From Phycomyces blakesleeanus NRRL 1555(-) (taxonomy: Eukaryota; Mucoromycota; Mucoromycetes; Mucorales; Phycomycetaceae): DNA of 64,000 nt. The position numbers and the translations under genes were made by a program. The notes below the pieces were generated by a model. It searched no databases. It worked only from the letters and a program-made list of their open reading frames with translations, and had not been told where the DNA came from. Within the stretch, counting starts at the first letter, position 1. The number at the start of each line of letters is the position of its first letter. The stretch spans positions 1-64,000 of the forward strand of contig NW_017265192.1 of NCBI RefSeq assembly GCF_001638985.1, given 5' to 3'. Below are positions 34,189 to 45,107 of the stretch, in pieces.

Positions 34189-37119
34189 ATGTCTTCAAAT
34201 TCAATCCTTGATAGTTACCAATGCAATCAATGCAAAGAGCGCCACACCAATTTAAAAAAAGCCAAGAGTTGTAGAGCTCAATGCTTTAAGAACTGTCATA
34301 GAAGACATAATGATATCCAGACTTCACAGACCACGCCTGTTCCTGGACAAGTCAGTGTTGTTTTGAACACTGTCTTGAACGACACTATTGAGTAAGACTA
34401 CAAATCACATACATACTATTAGAAAGTGTAATTAATTATATTGTTACCTTCATAAACAAGCAGAGAACGTGCTGATGCAATCGAAGATCAGATCATGGAT
34501 ATACTCAACAGCGAAGATAACGATGATCCAATTATGAATATCTTCAGTAATGATGACAATGATGAGTCTATGGTAAGATATATATATATGTCTTATTATA
34601 TAATGCTAATTATTATTTACCTTGTTAAAGTATGATGCGGAACTTGGCAACGACATGGATATCATTGAAAACGAAACATCTCCTTTGGTTTTTGACTTCA
34701 GTCAGCCTGCACTTACCCCTGACAAAGACGATGCAAAGAACCTTGAGTTTCTCAAGATCATTAAGGATTTTGGTATCTTCTGCAATGCTCATGAAATGAT
34801 AGTCAAGCATTTCAACAGCATTTTGGAAACGTCGACTTGTATTACATACAGAGCATGTACTCCCCATCTTGGCAAAAAGCTTTTGAAGCGTTTCTCGGGT
34901 GTTGAAGAGACAGTCCATGATATCTGTCAGAGGGGATGTATGCTCTTTACCAGTCCATCCCAGACTGAGTGCTCCAACTGTGGACAAAGCCGGTACAAAA
35001 CAAGACGCGGAGAAACCGAGGGTAGTGATCTGGTTGCTGCTGCCACGATGATACAGCTTCCATTGGCGAGACAACTGGCTCTTGCGTTAGCCAACGAGAA
35101 TACAAGAGCAGATATGCATTACCACCATAATCATGAGCCAAGTTCGGATGGAAGTAAAACCGATGTGTTTGATGGCCAGGTTTACCAGCAAGTAAAACAT
35201 CTGTTTTCCGGAAAAGATGACATTGCAATTTCGTTGTCTGTTGATGGATTCATGCCACACAATGTTCCTGGTTCTGTAACGATCCTCCATGCCACCATTC
35301 TTAACCTGAATCCCATGGTCCGGTATGAGAGAAGCAGAATGCTCCAGATCGCAATGATCCCAGGTCCAGGTGCACCTGCCAATTTCTGGTCGTTCATGGA
35401 ACCAACGATAAAAGAGCTCCTGGTGTTGGAGAGCGAAGGGATGGTCGTCAAGACACCGAACGAGACCATTCGTGCCAAGGTACATGTCTTAATGGTCACT
35501 GGTGACATTCCCGCCTTAGCAAAGTTGGCATGTCATTCTGGACATATGAGCAAAGACGGTTGCCGTATCTGTCATGTTGTCGGCCAATGTCCCAAGCACA
35601 GACAATACTTCAGAACTTTGCCCAGCACCAATATCCGTATGCTGGAAAGTTTCCAGAATTTTTCCCAGGCCAGTGCATCCAGCCGCAAAGGGTTAAACGG
35701 ACAATCCCCCCTGGCAACATTAAAGGTATTCTCTGGACCATTGTTTTTTGCCCTCGATGAGATGCATGGACTTTGCCATGGAATAAGCAAGCAGATCTGG
35801 GGTTTGGTTTCTGGTACCTACGGAACAGACCATTGTTTTGCTCTTTCTTCTGGTGTTCAGAAGGAGATCGGTACAGCAATGTACAAAACAAGAAATACCA
35901 TCCCTACATCCTTCCATGGCGATTGGAGGGATGTATACAAGAACCCCGGGTCGTTCAAGGCCGTCGATTGGGCAGACTTTCTTCTGTTCGTCGTCCTTAC
36001 GCTGGTGGCAGAGCGTATTGGAGATGCAACTGCCCGGAACGCGTTACTTGGCTTGGTTCAAGCATGTAACCTACTCATGAGCTGGGAGTTATCAGCAGAG
36101 GAACAAACCTCTATCAAAAGGTATATTTTAGTAAAAGCTATGTGTTATTCTATTATTTTTTCTAACTATTTTTCTTCAGTAAACTTGAAATATGGAACAT
36201 GTACCTGGAATCGCTGCTTACAAGTAAAAAAATCAAAATCAATATTTTCACTATAAACCAGCATCTTCTTCAGCACTATCCTCTCATGATTAACGCATAT
36301 GGCCCACCTCGTGCATATAGTGCCAGATCCGTGGAACGGGCAATCGGTGAATACTCAAGGGCTATCAAGAGTAATTCTGCTATAAATGTTAACGCTGGCA
36401 ATATCATGCTTGGCTTAGCACAAATACGACAAGCAGAGGCCAAAGCCACTGTCATGATTACAGAAGCAAGAACAGCACGACACTTACAATATGAAGATTC
36501 CACTGCTGGTTGGCCGTTGACAGATGAGGGTGAGCGTGTTGGTGCTGGGTCTGATATTGAGTTCTGGGGGCCGTTGAGGAATAGAACGATCCGAGATAGT
36601 TTTGAAGGCATTTCTTGTCTTTCGAAACTTCTTGAAGACTTCTACAAATCAAAGGGGGAAGAGTGTAGTATGATTGAAGCAGCTATACAAACTAGCCGCA
36701 AGGCATTTGTCAATGGTTGTGTGATTGACTCTGCACTCGACCAAAATTGTGTAAGGGAGGCACATAACATCAGATTACAGATTCAGGTTGATGAAAACCG
36801 CAACATAAATTCTGCATACTCCCCGGTTTACAAGGATTTCTTCGGAAAAGTTGTTGTCTTCTTTGAGCACAAGCTCAACAACAAGAGATGGCCGCTTGCT
36901 CTTGTAGAGATTGCGGCAGTCCGTTTGGTAAATGGTATACCAGTTGTTAACAATGGGCAAATGAAGCCAAAGGTAGTTCACCTGGCAGATGTCAAAGAAT
37001 TGGTTGGTTTGGTGAAGTCGGACGCGACTATAAATACAACAACAACAACAACATACATAGTGTGGCCAGAGCTTAACCGCGGCCCAAAATTGTCACTTGG
37101 TTCTCTTGCAGACCTATAA
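34189..37119 (+). CDS. CACTA-4 Tnp2 transposase, about 914 aa, intact
   Basis: Exons 34189-34391, 34461-34572, 34631-36120 and 36180-37119 join in frame (2745 nt) with no internal stop. Exon 1 has a cysteine cluster (YQCNQC ... SCRAQC) like a zinc finger, and exon 2 is acidic. Exon 3 holds the Tnp2/Transposase_21 core: CQRGCMLF and CSNCGQSRYKT, then VFDGQVYQQ, ISLSVDGF, VLMVTGDIPALAKL with GCRICHVVG, LDEMHGLCHG, and AVDWADFLLFVVLTL. Exon 4 has SARSVERAIGEYSRAIKS and a KVVVFFEHK stretch near the C terminus. The D of SVDGF and of TGDIPA are the likely catalytic acids (family inference). The exon 2 start could be 34464 instead of 34461. It would mobilise CACTA-4 and perhaps related copies. Confidence 0.88.
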
Positions 37120-38405
37120 TTTGTTTTTTTTTTGTAATACATTTTTTTTTTCAAATTGTCTTAACATATTTTATTTTCTTAGCAGAAAGTTTAGATATTT
37201 TCTTCTCTTTTTCTTCTGACTTTTAATAGTCATCAAATGCAATCTACATTTACTAAAAGTGTAAAGTCTGTAGTTAAAGCTTACTTTTGTCTATCAGGAG
37301 ATTTAATTTTAGGTGGTCAATTTGCTTTTTGTCAACCTTTTCAAAAAACAGAGATTTTCTAGTTTCAAATTGGATTTTTAGTGATTTTTTAATTATTATA
37401 GGCCGAAAACATAGTCACAAAAGCAAAAAACCGCCATTTTTTCCCGTAGTGTATAGTCATCAGCATTTAAAACTAATGTACAACATCTGCAGCATTGCTA
37501 CAATTAATTTTTGAATGAAGCACAATAGATTCTTTTTTAAAGAATAAAAGAAAACTAATAATACTCTTGTGCTGCTATGTTATACTTGATAATTGTTATA
37601 TTCTATGTAAGTACTTTGATAGAATATACATCTCATATTTATAAAACAATGCTCATTCAGTTCTCAACTAGATTCAACTTGACTTTATATTGTATGGCTC
37701 GAATTTTTTTTTGGATTTTCTTTGGTAATAATTTTGAGTGATACTCACTGCTTTTTTCACTTGTCTTGTAGACACTCTAACACTCTTTAATAACATAAGA
37801 AGCTTACATGTTAATATTATTTTCTAATATATATATATTTATAGCAAAAAATTATTATTTGAAGCTATCAAGCATATTACATAAAGGTAAGCACTATATT
37901 ATTATGTCTATTTGTTTATTTTCCCTCTAATATTGATATATTTATAGAAACCAGTAATAATTAAAGAAGGTCGTCTAGTCTATATTGAAGTACTTGAAAC
38001 ACATGAAATGCATTTGGGATAAAGGGTTTTTACTGCATACCTCTGCAGTAGCCAAATAATATTGTGTCTTTTTTGCAAGTTCCGATAGACGGGTTTTTAG
38101 TAGTACTATTATCATATAATAAAACATAAATTGAAGCAAAATTTTATTCTATTCAATTCATTTCAATTCAATCCAAAAATAGTTCATTTAATATGGCAAA
38201 AATAAAGCAAAGGGATATACTGGTATTGAATACAGTGGAGTAAAGAAAACAAAAAAAAACGAATGAACCTCGGTCTTTTAAAAAAAAGTGGTAACTGTGC
38301 CTCTAATTGTGCTATACAGAGTCAAATATGCCATTTTTTAAATAATAAAAAATGGCAGTTATGCTACCAAAGTGATAACATGTTACCACTTTTTTAGCCA
38401 TAGTG

Positions 38406-38915
38406 CTTGCAGACAGAAAGAACAGTAGAAACAACAATAGAGTTGTGAGCAGCAGCAGCAGTAGTAGCCCATGTAGAAGCCTCAGTGTCAGGTTTCTTGG
38501 GTGTGCTTGGTGCAGTTGATGTTGGTGCATTTGTTGCAATTGGGCAATTGCCCTGAGATGCTAATTGAGATCTAAGAATAGTAATTAGCTTTTCCGCATT
38601 AACTAATTGAGCAGTTAATCTAGCATTAGTTGCAACAAGAGATTCAAGTTCATTGGTGCATTATTGCAGTGACATGGATTGGGCTTGCATGTTCCCCAGA
38701 AATGAGGCGAGATTGGGCAACATTCCCTGCATGACAGAGGATGGCAGCAATGTTGACATTTGAGATTGCAAAAATGAAAAGTTGTTGGAATCAGCTGAAA
38801 TTGTTTCTGCTGATAGATAAGGCAACAGTAGTAATGGATGCAATGTTTTTGACAATGGATGTATCGTTTTGAACAAGATGTAGGACGGATTGATGAAGCT
38901 TTTGTATGGATGCAA
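38406..38915 (-). pseudogene. LINE-B ORF1 N-terminal fragment
   Basis: It matches the first third of the ORF1 at 43990-45057 (TIHPLSKTLHPLLLLPYL, SSVMQGMLPNLASFLGNM). A TAA replaces a codon near 38663 and the frame shifts later. No function. Confidence 0.75.
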
Positions 38916-38964
38916 CCACTTTTTTTGTTATGTCGTGTGTAACATTAGCTTACGTGAAATAGAG
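38406..38964 (-). mobile_element. LINE-B copy 1: 5' end only, truncated by CACTA-3
   Basis: Nearly identical to 44563-45107, the 5' end of the full-length copy. It breaks off exactly at the CACTA-3 right end (38405). Its 5' end abuts the 3' end of copy 2. Confidence 0.85.
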
Positions 38965-40346
38965 TGCCTTCTTGGCTCAGGTTAAAAATTATTCTTTATT
39001 AAAGAAGATATTGCTGGTAATCTATAGATCATATAGCCTCCAAAGTATAAAAAGAAGAGATAAAAAGGTCCCAAAGGATCACAAAAAACAAAAAAAGAGA
39101 GGTTAAAGAGAAGCTCAAATCATACTAGCTTCAATGGCTGAATCTGCTCTCCACTTTGCAGCTGTGTAAAAAGTTGTAACAGTGAAAGGGAGGAGACAGA
39201 ATTGCAGAACAAGGAACTTTTCAGATAGAAAAAAAAACAAAACAGAAAGAAGAGATATAAAGAGAGAAAAGAAAAATGAAAAGTAGAGAGCTATGAAAGG
39301 ACAAAGATAAAAGTCTAAATTATGTCCAAAGAGTACCATGTTCAGTTTCATGTGAATAGTCACTATCAGCATTACATATAACGTCTATGTGCCAGAGAAT
39401 AGTCAGCAGTGATATCCAGTAGGGAGGTCGTGATTCTTGAGATGACAAAGATAAGGATGTAATGGCAAAATCAATGTGGTGTATCTGGTCATGGTCTGAT
39501 TGAGGCAACTGTTCAAATAGTGCTGAAGGAACAAGTAGACAATCCAATAAATGGCAGCATAAGGTATGATCAGATCTACAAGGACATTTATTTGGTTTGT
39601 CTGGTAGCTATCCCATTCTCCAATGAATCAAGCGGCCACGTTTCACACGTGAGGCTAGCAGAAATAAAATTGAATCAATTCCTAAAACTGGGTGGCATGC
39701 TTAGATAAGAACTTATGTGTTGGACTGAAGAAAAGTTGCAAATCCAGCTTCTCTAATACTTTCAAAATATTTTTTTACTGCAGTAGGGCTTCGAAGTTTG
39801 AGTGTTGAAGGGAGATTTGACAGAAGATTGGTTTTTCCCAAGAAGACAAGTGAAGAATAAATAGAATGATGATGGTGTAAAAGAGATAGGAGGCACTAGG
39901 CAGGCAGAAAACGTGATTGGATACAAAATTTGGCTATGAAACCATCTGCACAAAACTTCATACTTGGTAGATTGCAGATGTACTTCAATACAGTTGTGGA
40001 GGACGCAACATGCCCCCTAACAATCATGCAAAAACACTTATCTTGAATGGACTCTAGTACTTTGATATCTTATTTCAGCAGAGTGGAGATAGCCAAACCA
40101 TAACAAACTTTAGATAGATAAAAGTCTTATACAATTGTGAGCTGGGCAGCAGAGAAAAACCAGAACGACAAGCCCCAACTGAGTTTAGTGTCACCATTGT
40201 AACAAGTGTACCAGAACGTCTATGTGTGGCAATGGACTTGGAAGAAATACCCTTATTGGCACAGGGGACACCCAGATAAATGAACTGATCAGTGGCAGGA
40301 AGAATGTCATTATACAGAAGCTGTAAAACTTGGGAAATGGCATGTG
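38965..40346 (-). mobile_element. LINE-B copy 2: 5'-truncated 3' end
   Basis: It contains the last part of ORF2 and the 3' UTR. The UTR shared by all copies includes CTCCACTTTGCAGCTGTGTA near its start and CTATAGATCATATAGCC near its end. It is truncated at 40346, where copy 3's 3' end begins. Confidence 0.85.
39320..40340 (-). pseudogene. LINE-B ORF2 C-terminal fragment (copy 2)
   Basis: It matches the C-terminal half of ORF2 of copy 3, including the RGRLIHWRMGWLP block with Cys/His residues. At the place where copy 3 has a TAG (after ESV) this copy reads ESIREAGF, showing that the ancestral ORF2 ran on. Other stops and frameshifts are present. Confidence 0.7.
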
Positions 40347-41098
40347 TCGCCTTCTTGGCTCAGGTTAAAGATTATTTTTATTAAAGGAGATAGTGCTGGC
40401 AATCTATAGATCATATAGCCTCCCAAGTACAAAAAGAAAATATAAAAAAGTTGCAAGGGATCACAAAAGACAAAAAAAAGGGGGAAAGAAAAGATCAAAT
40501 CATACTAAGCTAAAAGACTGAACCTGCTCTCCACTTTGCAGCTGTGTAAAAAGTTGGAACAGTGAAAGGGAGGAGACAGAATTGCAGATCTAGAAACATT
40601 TTATGAAAGAAAATACAAAAATAACAAGAAAAGAAGTAAAGAATAACAAAGATAAATGTAATATAACTAGTGCCAAAGAGAATCATGATCAGTTTCATGT
40701 GTGTAATCGACACTGGAATTGCATAGAATATCAATATGCCATAGTATTGTAAGAAGAGCTTTTCAATATATGGGGCTGGGATTTGTAGATGAAATTAGTA
40801 GTGCTGATATAGCAAAGTCAATGATGTTGTCTTCATCTGTGAGAGGTGCTGGAAGTTGAGAAAACAACTGAGAAGGGATGGTGATGTAGGATTGAAGATG
40901 ACGTCTTGAAGTATGATCAGAGCCACATGCATACTCCTTTGGCTTACCAGGCAACCAACCCATTCGCCAATGAACTAGACGGCCACGTTCTGTACGTGTG
41001 GCAGGCAGAAACAAAATTGGATCAACTTCCAGAAGAGGGTGGCATGCTTGAAGCAAAATTGTATTGTTGGTAAGTCGAAATTTGTTAAACAAATCCTG

Positions 41099-43993
41099 CT
41101 AGACTGACTCAAGATGCTTAGACAGCTGTGTTTTACTTGTGATATTGATAGTGGCAGGTATATTGCAAAGGAGAAAGTTCTTGCAAAGAGATGGAATAGA
41201 AGAGGCTTGAGGGTGGTGTTGAAAAATCAGAGAAAGCAGACAATTTGAAGGTAGAGATCTTGCACGAAGACAGAATTTGGTAATCAGAACATCAGACTGG
41301 AATTGCATACTTGGCAGATTACTGATGTGCTTGAGAACTGCAGTTGAGGAGGTAGCATGGCCACCAACAATCATTCGAAGACATTTATTCTGTATACCTT
41401 CTAGAAGTATATGATCTTTTTTGCGCAGAACAGAGATTGCAAGGCCGTACTTAAACTTTGGGTGCACAAAAGTCTTGTATAGTCTGGAACTGAGGAGCAA
41501 GGAAAACCCAGAACGACATGCACCAACAGAATTAAGTGTTGTCATTGTAGAAATAGCACCAGAACAACAATGAAACACAATTGAATCTTGAAATATCCCT
41601 TTGTTGTGAAATGGGACACCCAAGTAAATAAATTCTGGGACTGCAGGAACGACTTCATCATATAGTGTTAAGTTTATATGGGTTGGTGAACGTGGTAGTG
41701 GGTAAACGATGGCACATTTAGAAGAATTCCAACGATAGCCAAACTGAAAGGAATGTTGAGCAGCAAGGTCAAGCATGAGCTTGACATCAGCAGAGGACCC
41801 AAATATGGCAACATTGTCAGCAAAGAGAAGACTATTAATTGCTGTTGGTGAGTGAGAATGTCCAAACCTGTCCATATCTGATGGAGCAAGAAGAGAGTTG
41901 TATGCATCCAAAGAAGAAGGAGAAGCGGATAGAACGTGTGTAGAGGTGAGAGATGATGCAATTATGCGAAGTAAAGGCGGCAGAGAGTTAATGTAAATGG
42001 AATATAAATGCGGACTGAGAATGGAACCTTGAAGGACGCCTGTGGTTGGGGTGAATGCATGAGAAGAAAAGTTGTCCAGAAGAACAGATATAGAGACATC
42101 ATCAAACATATTGATAAGAAGTCCAAGTAAAGCAGGTGGCATTTGGCATTGAGCAAAAGCATTCCAAATTATTCTGCGATCCACTGTATCATAGGCAGCC
42201 TTTATGTCTAAAAATGCTACAACTGGATAGTGATGGTGATGGTGACGGTGAAAATGGGCTTTCATAAGGTCATGTAAACAGAGAGCTTGATCTAATGCAC
42301 CACGCCTAGGACGGAATCTGCCTTGAGCAACATCTAATGGAGGTGAGAATTTATGCAGAACAGGAGCAAGACACATTTCCATTAGTTTTCTGATAACTGA
42401 CGTCAATGAAATTGGTCTATAATTTGAAGCTTGAGAGAGATCACCCTTCTTATAAATTGGAAAGACTTGCGTCTGACGCCACAGAACAGGTACATATGAC
42501 CATTGCCAACAGATAGTGAGTAAGAGAGAGAGTATGGGAGCAATTTGTCGACTAATGACTTTAAACATTTCTGCTCTGATGTGATCTAGACCTGGTGCCT
42601 TGCAGTTAGGCATAAATTGCATGCATCCCTCTACCACTGAAGAAACAAATGGCGAGTTGGCAGAGGCAAAAGGCAGACTGGTACTGTGAAGAGGAGGAGG
42701 AGGACGCTGATCTGGGAGGATACTCCCACTGTACACAGATGCAAGATGGTCACACATAATTGTTGCTGCTGCTGCTGATCTATCACTGTGCTGAGATACA
42801 TGCTGAGGTTGGCATTGGCATTTGAGCTTCTTGATTTTGGAGGTGGCCTTAGAGAAGTCTCGTTCCATTGATCTGCAAAAAGAATGCCATGATTGATGCT
42901 TTGCTAATTGCACTTGGTATCGAAGGTCAATCTGAGCTTTGAGATGTTTATCCCACCAATGAATTCTGTCAATGCCACATGCATGCCGCCATTTCTTATA
43001 ACATAAATCACAATGCTCTGCAGCTGCTTGAAGTGATGAGGTCCAGAATTTTTTCCAGTGGGAAGGACGGGGAGAACGGTTGCCAATTGAGCTAGTAAGA
43101 GAATTATAAATGAGTGAGTTTAGTTCATCTGTTAGTGTATCAATTGGTGGACGGGAGGAAGGAGAGTGTTCTAAAGTCGATTGCAAAGTGGATTTGAGGT
43201 TGGCAGAATTAGTGACAAATGTGTGGGCATATAGTTTGAGAACATCAGGTTCTTGAAGACGTGAGAGGTTCCATGTTTTGCGAGATGGTGGTGGTGCATG
43301 TGATGTCGAATTGATGGCATATGTAAATGAAAGTGAAAGCAGACAGTGGTCAGAGTTGAGTGAGAGGTTGGTATGAATGTTGAGAGTGGCATTTTTGAGG
43401 GACATATTAGTGATAAACAGATCAATGATACTGTTTATCTCCATATTTTGGTGGAATGAAATGAATGTGGGTGTGTAGAGTGAGAGCTGGCCGTTGACAA
43501 CAGTAAGAGCACGTTCCTCTAGCCATTGACAAGGAGCAAGACCTCGAGAGTTAGTAGCATAGTCACCAGTAAGTGAACCCAAACGTGAATTAAGATCACC
43601 GCATATAATAGTATCATTGGTCAAAGGAATGGAAGAGAGAACTGCAAGGGCATAATGGGTGGACATAGTGGGTAGCAAGTACAGGCAGACAATTCTGAGC
43701 AAACCAATCTTGACAGCCAAAGCATAGTTAGATGACATAGGAATCTGAGTGACAGGATAAGGACAGGATGGAGAAATAAGCACAGAGACACCCATAAAAC
43801 CTCTGTAGTTGCCAGCTACAGGTGAACCATAAAGATGAATCTGGGACCAAGAAGTGGGGAGACGAGATGGAGGGAGAAACCATGTTTCAGTAATAAAAAG
43901 CATATGTAAAGAGTGACAGTGTTGAAGAACATCATAGATTGCATGAGGCTGTAGACCATTAGCATTCCAAAGTCCTAATGAGATTTCACTCAT
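41099..43993 (-). CDS. LINE-B ORF2: APE endonuclease-reverse transcriptase, 964 aa
   Basis: The start ATG at 43993 overlaps the ORF1 stop (ATGA). Endonuclease motifs are LWNANGL, ITETWF, CGDLNSRLG and NSDHCLLSL. Reverse transcriptase motifs are KAPGLDHIRAEMF, NYRPISLTSV, AFLDIKAAYDTVDR and GVLQGSILSPHLY. The active box reads LLFADNVAIF, with N (41813-41815) instead of the second catalytic D of FADD. The frame stays open for 964 codons to a TAG at 41099-41101, then continues in the same frame to about 40763. That downstream part contains RGRLVHWRMGWLPG and a C/H cluster that also exists in copy 2, so the natural protein was about 100-170 residues longer. It is otherwise intact, but probably inactive as read because of the N. 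Confidence 0.85.
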   Translation of the reverse strand: MSEISLGLWNANGLQPHAIYDVLQHCHSLHMLFITETWFLPPSRLPTSWSQIHLYGSPVAGNYRGFMGVSVLISPSCPYPVTQIPMSSNYALAVKIGLLRIVCLYLLPTMSTHYALAVLSSIPLTNDTIICGDLNSRLGSLTGDYATNSRGLAPCQWLEERALTVVNGQLSLYTPTFISFHQNMEINSIIDLFITNMSLKNATLNIHTNLSLNSDHCLLSLSFTYAINSTSHAPPPSRKTWNLSRLQEPDVLKLYAHTFVTNSANLKSTLQSTLEHSPSSRPPIDTLTDELNSLIYNSLTSSIGNRSPRPSHWKKFWTSSLQAAAEHCDLCYKKWRHACGIDRIHWWDKHLKAQIDLRYQVQLAKHQSWHSFCRSMERDFSKATSKIKKLKCQCQPQHVSQHSDRSAAAATIMCDHLASVYSGSILPDQRPPPPLHSTSLPFASANSPFVSSVVEGCMQFMPNCKAPGLDHIRAEMFKVISRQIAPILSLLLTICWQWSYVPVLWRQTQVFPIYKKGDLSQASNYRPISLTSVIRKLMEMCLAPVLHKFSPPLDVAQGRFRPRRGALDQALCLHDLMKAHFHRHHHHHYPVVAFLDIKAAYDTVDRRIIWNAFAQCQMPPALLGLLINMFDDVSISVLLDNFSSHAFTPTTGVLQGSILSPHLYSIYINSLPPLLRIIASSLTSTHVLSASPSSLDAYNSLLAPSDMDRFGHSHSPTAINSLLFADNVAIFGSSADVKLMLDLAAQHSFQFGYRWNSSKCAIVYPLPRSPTHINLTLYDEVVPAVPEFIYLGVPFHNKGIFQDSIVFHCCSGAISTMTTLNSVGACRSGFSLLLSSRLYKTFVHPKFKYGLAISVLRKKDHILLEGIQNKCLRMIVGGHATSSTAVLKHISNLPSMQFQSDVLITKFCLRARSLPSNCLLSLIFQHHPQASSIPSLCKNFLLCNIPATINITSKTQLSKHLESV

Positions 43994-45057
43994 TCAGACA
44001 TTGCAACAGAGGTACAACAAGATGGTGATTGGAAATCTTGAATACCAGCACCAGGACCAGAATCAGAATGAACAGGAATATCTTCCTTAGAGATCCAGCC
44101 TTGGTAACAAAAGAAATAGCTAACAGGAACAGCAATATGAGGACGAAGGTACTTGAGAGCCTTCAGACAATGATCAGAATGAAGTTCAGCAGCAACTTCT
44201 TCTAGCTCTGAATCAAAAAGAGACTTATATTTGGGATCTGCAATGTTTTTGGGATCCAAAGGGTCAAACGTGTCTAAGATCTCAATGGCAACTGTGGTCA
44301 GAGTGGCCTGGAATTTCTCAGCATACTGGTTGTGAACTAGGATGCCAACTACATTCTTGGCAGGAAAATTGATATCCAAGATGCGGCCAGTATCAACACC
44401 AAGTGCTTTCAAAGAGTTGCGAACTTCTCTATGTGTGAGACAGTGCGAACGTAGAATATACACATATTGATATCCTTTGGGACCAGTGGGAATGGCAAAC
44501 ATTCTAGCAGAAGCAGCAACCCAGCGAACAGAAGGAGGTCTTGGAGTCTTGCAAACAGAAAGATCAGTAGAAACAACAACAGAGTTGTGAGTAGCAGCAG
44601 CAGTGGTAGCCCATGTAGAAGCCTCAGTCCCAGGCTCCTTGGGTGTGGTTGGTGCAGATGATGTTAGTGCATTTGTTGCAATTGGGCAATTGCCCTGAGA
44701 TGCTAATTGAGATCTGAGATCAGCAATTAGCTTTTCTGCATTAACTAATTGAGCAGTTAATCGAGCATTAGTCGCAGCAAGAGATTCAAGTTTATTGGTG
44801 CGTTGTTGCAGTGACATGAATTGGGTCTGCATGTTCCCCAGAAATGAGGCGAGATTGGGCAACATTCCCTGCATGACAGAGGATGGCAGCAATGTTGACA
44901 TTTGAGATTGCAAAAATGAAAAGTTGTTGGAATCAGCTGAAATTGTTTCTGCTGATAGATAAGGCAACAGTAGTAATGGATGCAATGTTTTTGACAATGG
45001 ATGTATCGTTTTGAACAAGATGTAGGACGGATTGATGAAGCTTTTGTATGGATGCAA
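43990..45057 (-). CDS. LINE-B ORF1, about 303-355 aa
   Basis: Open from 45057, but the first ATG in frame is at 44901 (MSTLLPSSVMQGML), so either the shorter protein or a non-AUG start is used. Residues from about 70 form a coiled coil (RTNKLESLAATNARLTAQLV). An Ala/Thr-rich linker follows. A C-terminal domain (YQYVYILRSHCLTHREV ... NFPAKNVVGILVHNQY) looks like an RNA-binding fold. No zinc knuckle was seen, unlike LINE-A. It stops at TGA 43990-43992, overlapping ORF2's ATG. Confidence 0.75.
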   Translation of the reverse strand: MHPYKSFINPSYILFKTIHPLSKTLHPLLLLPYLSAETISADSNNFSFLQSQMSTLLPSSVMQGMLPNLASFLGNMQTQFMSLQQRTNKLESLAATNARLTAQLVNAEKLIADLRSQLASQGNCPIATNALTSSAPTTPKEPGTEASTWATTAAATHNSVVVSTDLSVCKTPRPPSVRWVAASARMFAIPTGPKGYQYVYILRSHCLTHREVRNSLKALGVDTGRILDINFPAKNVVGILVHNQYAEKFQATLTTVAIEILDTFDPLDPKNIADPKYKSLFDSELEEVAAELHSDHCLKALKYLRPHIAVPVSYFFCYQGWISKEDIPVHSDSGPGAGIQDFQSPSCCTSVAMSE

Positions 45058-45107
45058 CCACTTTTTTTGTTATGTCGTGTGTAACATTAGCTTACGTGAA
45101 AGAGAAG

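Larger units (their letters stand above)
32667..37451. mobile_element. CACTA-4: complete, nested, apparently intact CACTA element (4785 bp)
   Basis: The ends are perfect 15-bp inverted repeats CACTACGGGAAAAAA at 32667-32681 and 37437-37451. They are flanked by the 3-bp TSD TAT (32664-32666 and 37452-37454), the signature of CACTA transposition. The insertion splits CACTA-3, and the uninterrupted version is seen in CACTA-1 around position 615-620. Both genes, accessory (minus) and Tnp2 (plus), are open through every exon. Subterminal TGGCGGTTT-like motifs recur near both ends. Confidence 0.95.
27151..38405. mobile_element. CACTA-3: outer CACTA element, interrupted by CACTA-4
   Basis: The left end CACTATGGCTATAGGAGTG (27151) matches the inverted right end CACTATGGCTAAAAAAGTGG (38405), and both have ATAACTGCCATTTTT inside. 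Without the 4785-bp CACTA-4 insertion and its 3-bp TSD it is about 6.5 kb. Tnp2 is on the minus strand and the accessory gene on the plus strand, head to head. The flanks TTT (left) and CTT (right) are not a clean 3-bp TSD, and the flanking sequences differ in origin (MULE relic versus LINE-B). Confidence 0.88.
40347..45107 (-). mobile_element. LINE-B copy 3: full-length non-LTR retrotransposon (4.76 kb)
   Basis: It has ORF1 and ORF2 in ATGA overlap and a 3' UTR, with no poly(A) and no visible TSD. The 5' end is the same as that of copy 1 (TTTCACGTAAGCTAATG on the minus strand). The 3' end is the same as those of copies 2 and 4 (GCCAAGAAGGC-like). It is flanked directly by copies 2 and 4, head to tail. 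Confidence 0.88.
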
